A stretch of 64,000 nucleotides of DNA from Acorus gramineus (lineage: Eukaryota > Streptophyta > Magnoliopsida > Acorales > Acoraceae), in contig CM060849.1 in NCBI GenBank assembly GCA_030737835.1, forward strand, positions 31,814,295 through 31,878,294, written 5' to 3'. A program made the translations under genes and the position numbers. The notes below the pieces were generated by a model that saw nothing but the letters and a program-made list of their open reading frames with translations, searched no databases and was not told the DNA's origin. This document shows, piece after piece, positions 24,788 to 36,095 of this stretch (its first letter is position 1; each line of letters begins with the position of its first letter).

Positions 24788-27700
24788 ATGAGAGAAGTCA
24801 CTCAACAATCCATCATCAACTTCTTCTTCTTCTTCTTCTTCTTCAATCTCATCATACCATCAATGGCTGGAGACTCCATAACTCCCACCCAACCCCTCAA
24901 AGACGGCCAAACTCTCGTTTCATCGAACAAAACCTTCGAGCTTGGGTTCTTCACTCGTGGCGACTCCAACAAACGCTATGTCGGTATATGGTATCACAAG
25001 ATTCCCAATGACACCATCGTTTGGGTGGCAAACCGTGACGATCCACTCGTCAATGACAGCGGAGGAGTCTTAGGGATCCACAACGATGGAAATCTAGTCC
25101 TCATTGACGGCGGTGGCAACGTCGTCTGGTCATCTAAAATTGGGACTAACTCAACCGACTCGATAGCGCAGATTGGAGACAATGGGAACTTCGTACTAAT
25201 GGATGGCATGAGATCACTCGCATGGCAGAGCTTCGACCATCCAACGGATACGATCCTCCCAGGGATGAAGTTCGGTTGGGACCTTCGGACAGGCCTCAAT
25301 CGTAGCATGGTATCGTGGAGGAGCCCCGACGACCCGTCGTCAGGGAACTACTTGAATTACATGGACATCCACGGATCGCCACAGTTCATGCTGCGCAGAC
25401 TTTCAGATTCAGTCTTGATATTTCGCACCGGTCCATGGAATGGCCTCGCTTTTAGTGGCGTCCCTGAAATGAGGATCTATAACATGTTTAACTACGAATG
25501 GGTTCAAACCCTGACAGAGGTATTGTTGAATAGATTGTAATATAATATGTTTAGAATTTTTTATAATAGTTTACATTGAAAGTGAGAAAATGCATTTTTT
25601 TTAACTCTTTATATTCGTTCATTCATAGAGGGATGTCTTGAAAAGACAAAAAAAAAAAAAATGGTATATACACGCATACGCAAGTACAGTCCCTTCCTCC
25701 AAAGACTGCTTCTCTTCAAAAATTTGCCAATCTGTATAACTGAAATTTTGAAAGGTTCTAACATTGATTATTCGCGTCTCAAAACTTCGCTTAAAATTCT
25801 TTTACAGGTATACTTCATTCCTTTCATGCGGAGCGATATCATAGCGAGGATGATCTTGTCATCAACAGGGGTGTACGAGAGGTATCTATGGGTGGAGCAA
25901 AAGCAGGTGTGGAATCTACTATGGGCGACTTCGAAGGACCAATGCAACAACTACGGCACCTGCGGTCCGAACGGGGTCTGCAACACCAGCGACATCAACG
26001 TGTGCGATTGCTTGCGCGGGTTCAACCCAAAGTCACCGCAGGATTGGTATTTGAGAAATTGGTCTGATGGGTGCGTTAGGAAAACAGTGCTGGACTGCGG
26101 AGGAGACGCGTTTGTGGAGGTGTCGGACGTGAAGGTGCCCGACACGTCGAACTCCACCGTAGATGAAGAGATGGGCCTCAACGCGTGCAGGGAAGCGTGT
26201 GCGAAGAATTGTTCGTGCACGGCGTATGCGACGGCGAACATCAGCAGCGACAGGGGGTGTTTGATGTGGTTTGGAGATCTTTGGGATATTAGAACTTTTG
26301 CGGATGGTGGGCAGGTTATTTATCTAAGGCTTGCCGCTTCTGAGATAAGTATGTATGTTTTGATTTGTCTTATTAACATTAATTTTTGGTTTAAAAGATA
26401 TACATATTGTTGCAAACATACCTTTGTTTGGAAATCTGTTGTTGCAAAATAATAGATAGAACACTAGTTAAGTTAGCTTTTGAAAGCAGATTTGGACTGT
26501 TTTTGGAGATTGTGCATCCGTTTAATCATATATAATTTTGATCCACAGTTTGTTGAAAGCAAAAGAACAACTTTTAGTTTTTTTTCTAAATAAGAAGGTT
26601 TTCATGAATCTAATAAAATTAAACTTTGTATAATGCGGTTTTCAAATTTTTTTTTTTTTTTTTTGTTGGGTCATTGTTTTCAATAGTTGCTTTAATTGAA
26701 AAACTCTTTTTTTTTTTTTTGTTTTTCTTTCAAACATGGCCTGAAGGGTCTGTTGGGAACTGAGCTCGTTTTTTTAAAAAATGGGGTCGCATTTAAGAAG
26801 TGTTGTTTCATAGCGTTCGGAATGCATGGTTTTTTGTGAATAAAATGTGGTAAATGCGAAAAATTTCGCGTTTATCCTTGTCCCCCGCTTGGATCCACAT
26901 TTGACATTTCCACACAAAATACTCCCAAATAAAGATCCAAACGGACCCTGATTTTTTTTTTTTCTTGATTTATCAAGTTGAAAACATAATAGAAGATTGT
27001 TCTGTTTGTTTGACATACTTTTGAACCACACAATAACATCGCCGTGCTCTGCAGATCAGAAGGATAAGCACGGCCACAAGAAGAAATTGATTTGTATCGT
27101 TGCCGCAATTGTTGTTTCGGTTATGCTTCTGCTAGGTTCAATCTTTTGGTTTATGTGGAAAAAGAAATCCATTAAAGCTAAATGGGGAGGTGAGATTGAC
27201 ATATTTTGCGTTCATACTATGTTAGGCATTCTTTGATGATGAATAGCCAGATAGAATGAAAAACGTGAGAAAGTTATATGATTTGACACTTGTTAAATAT
27301 ACCTCGAGGTAGACAATTTTTAAAAAAAATTAAAACAAGTGTGGACTGTCTGTGAGACTGCATTTGTGATTGTATCTAATATTATCCTAAATTCTTTTAG
27401 GGAATAAAAATGTCTATTACCCTGATAGAAGTAACAAAGAAGGAATGGATCTGCCTCTGTTTGATCTGCACACCTTGGAAATGGCAACCAACAATTTCTC
27501 CGACGCAAATAAGATCGGAGAGGGTGGTTTTGGCCCTGTTTATAAGGTAATCCATTTTAAAAGCATGTTGTCTTCTTTAAAAACATCTTGAATCCAAAAG
27601 GGAGAAAGCATAATTATAAAGTTATCTTTAGTTCAATGGTTGGCCATACAACAGTGGTTGCACTCTTTTGGCCCATTACCCATTTCACCAAGCTTGTTGA

Positions 27701-29341
27701 GTTACCCATTTTGATACATATTATAAAGTCATTTTAACTCCTAAAATTAAATCTAGGGTTAGTTTGATAATCATTCTCATTATCTTTCTGTTGGGGTACT
27801 CAGGTAAATGACGTACGTATGGAATACTTTATTCTTCTGATCATTTTAGACCATCCCAAGCAAAATTTCTTTAATTTCTTCTTCCCAATGAATCTATCAA
27901 AACTTGATTCATGTGGATCAGTGTTCCCTAACCGGTGGATCAGGGTTACTACTCCTGCAACTCCTCTGTAACCTGTACCACAACAAAAAAAGGTGAAACT
28001 AATAACTTGTGATGATGATGAAACAGGGGAACCTAAAAGAGGATCAAGAGATTGCAGTGAAGCGGCTTTCAAGAAACTCGACACAAGGCCTTGATGAGTT
28101 CAAGAACGAGGTTATGCTGATCGCAAAGCTTCAGCATAGGAACCTCGTCCGGCTTTTAGGATGCTGTGTCGAAGGAGACGAGTGTATGCTGATCTACGAG
28201 TACATGCCTAATAAGAGCTTAGACACATATCTATTTGGTAATATTTAAACTAAATTTTCATGTTTGTCGACATAAAAAACTTAGAACACTTATTTAGGAT
28301 TTGTTATGAACATGGTTCAGATGTCAGAAGAAGCTCGTCTTTGGTCTGGAAAACACGCCATGATATCGTAATGGGGATCGCTCGGGGACTTGTTTACCTC
28401 CATCAAGACTCAAGATTTAGGATCATACACAGGGATCTCAAAGTGAGCAACATCCTCTTGGATAAAGAGATGAACCCTAGAATTTCAGACTTTGGGCTGG
28501 CTAGGATTTTTAGAGGAGATCATGGAGAAGCCAATACTAGAAGGGTTGTCGGGACATAGTAAGTTTCAAAACAAATTATGCACATTTTTTAAGATGAATT
28601 CAATGATTCATATTTGATTACAACAAATTTTTTGTTGCAGTGGATATATGTCTCCAGAGTACGCAATGGACGGAGTTTTCTCAGTGAAGTCTGACGTCTT
28701 TAGCTTCGGGGTTCTAGTACTAGAAATCATGAGCGGAAAGAAGAATCGTGGAGTTTATCAATCAGAAATTCATCTGAACCTCCTTGCACATGTGAGTGTG
28801 AAGTAACATTTGTGTGCTTAATAATGAAGATTACATTACAAGTGACGTAATTTGGTTGGCGTTGTTATACACTTTTGCAGTCTTTCTTGCATACGTCATG
28901 TCACCTAACAATATATACTCTACCATGAAAAACATAACAATGTACATATTCAATTCATTTGAAACGTGTTATGTCTCTAAAAGTGACCGTAGGAATGACT
29001 ATAACATTGGCCAAATTTTGTTGTTGCAGGCGTGGCACCTATGGAAAGAAGGGAATGCTTTGGAACTGCTCGACACCTCGATAGACTACTCATGGTCTAT
29101 CTCCAAAGCCATTAGATGCATACATGTGGGTCTACTTTGTGTGCAAGAACGAGTAGAGGATCGCCCGACGATGCCTTGTGTAGTTACGATGTTGAGCAGT
29201 GAGACTGTCACATTGCCCCAGCCGAGGCAGCCAGGATTCTACACTAGAACAAATGATTTGCCACCGGACTGGCCCACCGAGCAAAAACAAGAATTATGTA
29301 GCATAAATGAAGTCACATTGACAATAATCAATGCTCGATAG
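24788..29341 (+). CDS. G-type lectin S-receptor-like serine/threonine kinase (SD1 type), 8 exons
   Basis: Predicted exons are 24788-25519, 25808-26348, 27055-27189, 27401-27546, 28027-28237, 28321-28558, 28641-28791 and 29030-29341, all with GT-AG introns and consistent phases. The product is 821 residues: signal peptide (1-28, with eight consecutive Phe), B-lectin domain ([39 protein letters not shown]), S-locus glycoprotein and EGF-like region ([13 protein letters not shown]), and a PAN domain ending near 424. A membrane helix follows (about 436-459), then the kinase: glycine loop GEGGFG 509-514, ATP lysine 530, HRD 625-627, DFG 645-647, SPE in exon 7. All catalytic residues are present, so this is an RD kinase. 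Such proteins sit in the plasma membrane and sense extracellular ligands in defence or self-recognition; the ligand here is unknown. Exons 3-8 follow the usual SRK layout, but intron 1 is extra, cutting the ectodomain that is normally one exon. Confidence 0.93.
24821..24844 (+). repeat. (TTC)8 microsatellite coding poly-Phe in the signal peptide
   Basis: Eight TTC triplets in frame give eight phenylalanines in the hydrophobic core of the signal peptide. Length change by slippage would alter the core without shifting the frame. Confidence 0.9.
26745..26948. mobile_element. Tourist-like MITE in intron 2 of the receptor kinase gene
   Basis: About 200 bp with inverted ends GGGTCTGTTGGGA (left) and TCCAAACGGACCC (right). 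TGA stands on both sides (26742-26744 and 26949-26951), a three-base duplication of the kind made by PIF/Harbinger elements. It has no coding capacity and lies well inside the 706-bp intron. Confidence 0.5.
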
Positions 29342-29451
29342 TAGAGCAAATCATATGTTGTTTTTTCAATTTTTGAGTGAATTCATAAAGAGAGATGTGT
29401 GTATCTCAAGTTATCAATACTCGACAACAAGTGAAGTCATGATCTGCTATA

Positions 29452-30890
29452 CTATCGAGCATGGATTATTGTCATTGTAACATCATTTATACTGCATGAT
29501 TCTTGGTTCCTAAGATCTGTTCTAGCAGAAAATGCAGCTTGTTTTGGGACAGGCAGAGATGTAGTGTCGCTGCCAAACAACGCACCCACATCTGACATCG
29601 TTGGACGATCCACTGCCCTCTCTTGCACACACATCCGAAATCAGAAATCTTGGGATTCATTTCATCATCTAGAAGGATGTTGCTGGCTTTGAGATCTCTA
29701 TGAATAATTTTAACTCTAGAGTACTTGTGGAGATAGAGGAGTCTCTGAGTCTCTATGTATAATAGCAACTCCTATTATCCGTAGACATTCCCCCCAATTC
29801 AGTGAGTGTTCGGTTCTGATTTGGTCCAGACATGAAAAACATGTGATAATATGAATTGAATTGATATGAATTGAATTAGTGAGGCACTTTCATTAAGACT
29901 ATTAATCACTATTACTAGGCCGAAGTTTTCTAGACGCAATAGTGCCCATCATTTTTAACTGGCATTTTTAAATTCTAAACATTTCATAGGAGCAGCAACA
30001 CTCATTGAAAAGTATGAAATCTAGGCTTCCATTAGGGATGTAATACATTGGTATCTTTTCTTCACCTTCAATGCAACACCCAATAAGCCTAACAAGGTTA
30101 GTGTGCTGAAGTCTAGCGATTAGCGTGGCTTCATTCTTGAACTCCATGAGTCCTTGCCCTGAGCTCTTCGACAGCCTCTTCACTGCAATTTCCCGACCAT
30201 CAACTAACTTACCCTGCATACGCAATTACCAACACTCATTGAAAAGTACGAAATCTAGGCTTCCATTAGGGATGTAATACATTGGTATCTTTTCTTCACC
30301 TTCAATGCAACACCCAATAAGCCTAACAAGGTTAGTGTGCTGAAGTCTAGCGATTAGCGTGGCTTCATTCTTGAACTCCACGAGTCCTTGCCCTGAGCTC
30401 TTCGACAGCCTCTTCACTGCAATTTCCTGACCATCAACTAACTTACCCTGCATACGCAATTACCAGGTTTGGTTCATTTAGGTGTTATTCCATCAAAATA
30501 ATTAACTGCTCCCACAACTTATTGTCAACTTGTATACAGGTCCAAAGCCACCCTCTCCAATCTTGTTTTCAAGGGAGAAATTAAATGTGGTTGAAACTGT
30601 ACTATTAAAACTGAATAATGGCAAGCCCTCTCCTAGCTCATTTTCATGAGCAGGTAGTATAGTTTCTATTCTTCCTGCCACACAGGAAAAAAAAATTCAA
30701 TGACTCTTATGTCTTTCTAAATGAGCATGTCAAAAAGAGATAATAAAAAAGATTAGCTACCTGTATTTCTGTACTTCCTCCTCCATAGGAGATAGAAGAA
30801 TGTGCCACAGAGAAGTGCACCAAAAGGGCCAATCATAATGATGGCCACTTCCTCCTTATTTAGAAAGACATAAGAGTCATTGAACCGGCG
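29452..30890 (-). pseudogene. SD1-type receptor kinase pseudogene, antisense and tail-to-tail
   Basis: Read on the minus strand: a membrane helix (VAIIMIGPFGALLCGTFFYL, about 30780-30845), a juxtamembrane part with [10 protein letters not shown] (about 30535-30590), exons with [15 protein letters not shown] (present twice), [20 protein letters not shown] and ISDFG (about 29650-29725), then directly the C-terminal [15 protein letters not shown] and the stop at 29452. The stretch between DFG and the C-lobe, including the APE region, is deleted, and no ectodomain remains. It ends 110 bp from the stop of the intact gene, so the two converge. It is closely related to that gene and probably arose by local duplication with inversion. 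Confidence 0.85.
29996..30463 (-). repeat. 234-bp tandem duplication of a kinase exon
   Basis: Units 29996-30229 and 30230-30463 differ at only three positions, all C/T changes. Each holds one copy of the exon with IAVKRL and the N-lobe sequence [20 protein letters not shown] up to NGSLDF. The near identity shows that the duplication is younger than the pseudogene itself. Confidence 0.93.
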
Positions 30891-31119
30891 ACCACTACCT
30901 CTTGATGAAGTAACATTATATCAGTGTGTTTGGTTGGGAGCAAATAAGGAGCTAAAATTTAACCCTTAACCATCTAATTCAGTTCTTAAAATTCAGTCAA
31001 TGGTACCTTACTTATTAGATTCTCCTTCAACCTATGTTTATGTCAAAAGACCAAAAAACCCACAATTTACAACAAGTATATAAACTAAAATTACTCATCT
31101 CTCTCCTCAAACACACCAA

Positions 31120-31317
31120 AAAACCCAAGCCACTGCAACACCTCGGACAACTCTCTCTTCCTTCGGCTCGTCGACCTCCCTTCGACCTCCTCCGACCTCG
31201 TCTCTTGCTTGACTACCTCTCCTCTTCGGACCTCCACCTCCACAGCATCTCGATTTCAGGCCCATCCGTCGACCCCCTTTTGACCTCCTCCGACCTCGTC
31301 TCTGGCTTGACTACCTC
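31120..31317. repeat. Minisatellite of about 100-bp units, left part
   Basis: Units share GACCTCCTCCGACCTCGTCT, then TTGACTACCTCTCCTCTTCG and TTTCAGGCCCA. Roughly two units lie here and two more, partly degenerate, lie at 33953-34080. The solo LTR at 31318-33952 interrupts one unit. Comparison with the uninterrupted unit shows the exact join. Confidence 0.75.
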
Positions 31318-33952
31318 TGTTATATATGTGTCACTTTTAGCCTTCTGGTCACCATTGGAGCATTCTGGCAGTTTTTCAACTTTTTCTTTTTTCGATCGGA
31401 ACCGCTAAAATTTTAGACTTTTGGCTATCATCATGAGCTTGAGAACTCCGATTGAAAATCTAACTGCACATTATGTGTCCTGGTGCCATTTCAAGCCACT
31501 CACAAAAATTTCATTGAATTCCGGTAACGTTCAGAATTTCACAATTCCGAATCGTATTTGGGTTTTGACCAAGCGGAAAGTCATAGGGAGACTTGACCAA
31601 GTCAAAGATGACTTTGACCAAGTCAAGTTTGACCATTGACTTGGTCAATGGTTTTTGTTTGTTAGTATGGTTGGGTTGACCCAAGTCAAAGCTCACCTAA
31701 AATGACCTAAGTGCCCTTAGTGGTGAGTGTGTGAGTGTGTGTGTGTGTGTGGCCTCACTTAGGCGTGCACCCCCTCTTCCATGTTCATCTTCTTCTTCTC
31801 TCCCCATCTCTCTCACTCACTCAATCCTCTCATCTCCTTCTCTTCATTTTCCCATTTAGAGGTAGTAGGAGAGGTGGAAATGGAAAGCCCTAGAAGAAGA
31901 AAAGAAAGGTGAGGGCTTGATCTACCTTTCTATGGTTTTGTTTTTGATTTCCCCCTTGTTGACCTCCTCTCATGGACCCCTTTCTCCTCTGATTTTCAGC
32001 CTTTGCTAGGGCTGAGGGAGATCTTGGTGGTGGTGGTCTTGGTGGTGGCGATTCGGTGCGCGAAGAGCACCCGAATTCCCTCCCTTTCCTTTCCTCCCTT
32101 GGGTGAGCCCTTCTCCTCCCTTTTTTCTTGTTTAGATGCTTGGTTAGGGTGTGTTTTTGGGTGTGCATGGTATGCATGTGTGTTAGGGGTGTGGGAGGGC
32201 TGAGAAAGGGGGTGGGAAGGGCTCGAGTCTGCGCGCGCAGGCAGTGCAGGCGCGCGCAGTCGGGCACGCTAGGGGCGTGCGCGCGGTGTGCTGCGCGGGG
32301 AGCGCAGTGCGCCCGTGCGCGCGGGGTGCTGCGCAGGGGTGCAGTACGCGCGGGTTGTCGCAGGGCTGGACACGCGGTGCGCGCGGGCGCACGCGAGAGT
32401 GCGCGCGCGCACGGCTGCGTGTCTGGGCGCTCGGGCAGGGGCGCGGCAGCGCGTCTGGGCGCACGGGCTGGGGCGCGGCAGTGCGCCCGGGGCGCGGGCG
32501 TGCGTGCGCGTGCGGGTGGCCGTGCGCATGGCTGCCCGTGGGTGCGGGAGGATGTCGGGGCACTCGGACTCGCGTGCGTGCGGGCCCGTATGCATGCTTG
32601 TCCGAGTGTTGGGTATTTCTAGCATATTTCTTATGTATTTGTGTAATTACTCACCATTTTGATTACCCATGTCTTGCAGATCTTGACGAGCGGTCACGCG
32701 ACGACCCGGGTTTTGGTGAGTGGGACAATCCAACCCAGTAGGGAGGCGTTCGATGCACGTAGGCATGCATTGCCCTCCCCTGGGGCACCATAGTTGCATA
32801 TTAGCTAGTATTAAATGTAAACTGTGCTATGCATGATCATTATGTTGTATCCATGCCCCCCTTAGACTTTGTATGCTAGGGATATGCACCCTTATATTAT
32901 GTATAGAGGCCTACGCATCCTGATACCATGTTTTCATGCTAGGAAAGCCTCGATCTACGCATGTTTCCCATTTAGTTTAACTTATTTAAATCAAATGCGA
33001 GCATATGGTTATTAGCATGCCTTAGATAATATTATAACCTCGTTGTTATAATATGTGTCTCCCCGCATCTTAGTTATGCGCCCTGGAGGAATTCTTGTGA
33101 ATTCATGGCATTAGTAGAGTTGCAATCGGTGTCGGCGGATCCAAGAGGATCGTATCCGTGTGGGTAGGCTGTTTCTCTTCCCTTCGTTGGATCCGTGTAG
33201 GGACTCCTCAGCGTTAGACAGGCTGTCCTGACAGAGGGCTCCCATCTGTAGGTACCTCCGATGCGTCGGACTGTGCTGATCGTGGGAGTAGACCAGGCGA
33301 GCTACGGAGTGGAGGAGAGGCTATCGGTGGACCAAGGGTGATTAACAGCCTAGTCAGTCCCAAAAGACCCATGTGTCACCCCCTTGAGGGTGAGGGTGAG
33401 GGTGAGGGTGTGGTGGGTCGGCGATGTAACGACCCACTGGATTGTGTAGTTACTCCTGTGTAGGGGCTATAAATTATTTGAGGTTAATATGAATTGTGAT
33501 GCATGGGTTGTGCTATTCACTGAGCGTGTGGCTCACCCCTCGCATATATTTTTCTCCAGTGATATCTGAGTCGGATCTGAAGGAGGAGCTCCCCGAGGCC
33601 CATCAGCAGTAGCGGAGCAGCGTCACGTTCTGCGAGTGAGAGGCCATCAGCATCCCCCTTTTTATTGTATGTATTGCATTCTGTGCTTGGGCACACGTTT
33701 GTGTATTTGGATGTCATTGTATATATTGGCTCTCACAGGACAGTTGATTATGTATCGGGTCTGTAATATGTCTTTTGATTTACAGACTCAGTCTTTTAGC
33801 TTCCGCTATTTGTATATATTATGTCAGCCACCTTTTTGTCTGTGTTGTCATTTTCGTTGTTGTATAGAGTATTTTATTGATCTCTTGTATAGACAGCTGA
33901 TATCATATATACCATTGCCGCGTCTCGGGGACGGCCGCCCTGGGGCGTGACA
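31318..33952 (+). mobile_element. Solo LTR no. 1 of the long-LTR chromovirus-like family
   Basis: Starts TGTTATATATGTGTCAC and ends GGGGCGTGACA, 2,635 bp. CCTC stands on both sides; the intact minisatellite unit (GACTACCTCTCCTC) shows that one T of a CCTCT duplication was lost at the left edge. It contains a TTGAC box cluster (31565-31690), a CpG-dense region (32225-32600), a 36-nt mini-exon (32680-32715), a hairpin (32741-32779), a GGGTGA array (33388-33408) and the last leader exon (33560-33612). It is the most divergent of the five copies. Confidence 0.92.
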
Positions 33953-34080
33953 CCTCTCCTCTTCGGACCTCCACGGAAGCTCAATTTCAGGCCCACTCGT
34001 CGACCCCCCTTCAACCTCCTCCGACATCATCTCCTGCTAGTTGACCCCCCTTTGACCTCCTCCGACCTCGTCTTTGGCTT
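33953..34080. repeat. Minisatellite of about 100-bp units, right part
   Basis: Continuation of 31120-31317 after the solo LTR, with GTCGACCCCCCTT and GACCTCCTCCGACCTCGTCT phrases. Confidence 0.7.
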
Positions 34081-35829
34081 TTTAGGGGTTCTGATTCTCA
34101 TTCAGAAATCAGAGGAATTCATTTGGTTGATTGGAAGTGCATATACCAATTTTATATGAAGAAACAGAGGAGTTACTCTATAAGAGTTAAAATGGTGGAC
34201 TGTTGTTGGATTCTTTGTAACAATGTGTCCTATAGGCTTGCAAATCCCTCATGTTTGATATAATTTCTAAAAAGTAGTATAATATCCAATAATCTGTAAC
34301 TGATATGTTTTTTGTGACTTTAATTGGGCAAAAAAATTAGGATGTTGTCCTTGGAAAATTGTGCACCTGTATGATTACTTATAAATTGTGATGTATTGTT
34401 ATGTGACTGTTCTTGGACTATAATTGGATAGAAATTGGTATGTATTGTTATGTTAAAGCTCAATAAGATTTTGTTAAAATGTGGCTGGATGACCAAGCTT
34501 GTATTTTAATTGATAGAATTTATATGTGAAGAATGGTTTAGTAGAAATTCAACTGTGAATATGTTCACATCTGTCCTTTAAAAAAAAATATAAAGGATCC
34601 TAGTTCTTCTGAAGGATTCTCTCTTCTTAAAAAAAAAAAAAATGTATGGAACAATTCTTAATTTGGTTCAAATTGTAGTGATGTAGTACATGTATTTTAT
34701 TGACCCAACGTAAATTTTTCTTTTTTTTAATTAATGAAAAAAATAAGCAAATCTTCAAGTTTTTAACCAAACATCAAATAACATTCAACACTTATTAAAT
34801 GGACCACAATACCCTTCTAATAAGCTCTACTATTCAGTGGTGAACCAAACACACTTATCTGCATAAGTGCTTATAATTTTCACTGAACCAAATAATTTTT
34901 TTTTCTAAACCTCTTAAAACTTATCAGAACTTATACAATCTGCATTTATGAATCAGGACTTAAAATCAACATTCCGCTGAACCAAATGGCCCCTTATAAA
35001 TTATTATTATAATTTTTAGCGTAAAATAGACTGTGGTTGCATGTTTGTTTAAATTTATAAAAATTCATTTAAGTTAAAAACAATTTAAAAAAATTATAAT
35101 CTTTAATGTGGAAAAATGATGCTTTTGAGATTATAGCTTATAAAATACCTTAAATTGTTTTCTTTTGAATACTCTTGCCCGTAATATTTTTTAATAATAA
35201 TGTGGTTCTGTTTTTTGTTATTACACTAAAAATTATTAAACCACATTTTTCTTCTCAATTTTTTTTACTATTACAAAAGATTACATTATCAATTTTTTTA
35301 TAATTTTTCATTTAATTTATTAAATTTCTACATTGTAATATTTGAAAAAAAAATATTGTAGTGATTTTGAAATATTATTTATGTTAATTTGATTTTCTTT
35401 TAAATATTTATAAAATTAATTTTATATCTAAAAATCAACTTATTTTATCAAACATAAATCAATTTTTTATTTCTACAGTTTGGGGTTTTTTTTTTTACAA
35501 TTATACAGTAAAAAGTTGTTTTACAACTTATTAAACAAGCATCTACTATTACTTATTTACTGGTTTTAAAACTTACAAGAAACATGTCTATAACTTATCA
35601 GAAAAGTTATAATCTACAATTTATAAGTTATAATCTATAATATGTAAATTTAAGCTGCAACAAACATGGCTCTATATTTAACATCGAGTATGATACTTAT
35701 CACTTTTTTCACCGTGATAAGCATGATATTGATATAATGGATCATTTGCTAGATGGTATAGTCATGAGTTAAGATAATAAAAAAAATATGCATTGTTGTA
35801 GTTTTTATGATACATTTTACTTGGATTCC
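34081..35829. other. AT-rich intergenic DNA
   Basis: 1.7 kb with long A/T runs and no coding frame. Several phrases such as AACCAAACACAC (about 34850) and GAACCAAATGGCC (about 34980) look like ends of hAT or Tourist MITEs, but no matching partner with a target-site duplication could be fixed. Confidence 0.5.
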
Positions 35830-36095
35830 TTCGATTCACTTTTCATTCAACTTTCCATTATCAATTCACCATTCAAAGATGTAGTCTCAACATCCATTTG
35901 ATGTATTTTCAAATTATGTAGTGTTGCGATAGCAATTAACATTATAATGGATGTTATTCTAGTTACTGGTGAATATGTGTTAAAATAGTCCAAGCCTTCC
36001 TTTTGCCTTTAACCCTGGGCAACAAGTCTAGATTTGTACTTGTCAATTGATCCATCTGCCTTCATCTTCTTTTCGAAGATCCACTTGCACCCTAA

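Noticed and set aside
32128..32741. Long Ala/Arg-rich open frames in several frames
   Set aside because: They lie in the CpG-dense array of a long LTR, are open in many frames at once and are low complexity. The same holds for 37840-38973, 45146-45526, 45936-46961, 51960-53005, 54678-55367 and 58562-59345.
30913..34861. GTGTGTTTGGTT and AACCAAACACAC as ends of a MITE enclosing solo LTR no. 1
   Set aside because: The inverted 12-mers match, but no target-site duplication or further arm similarity supports one element.
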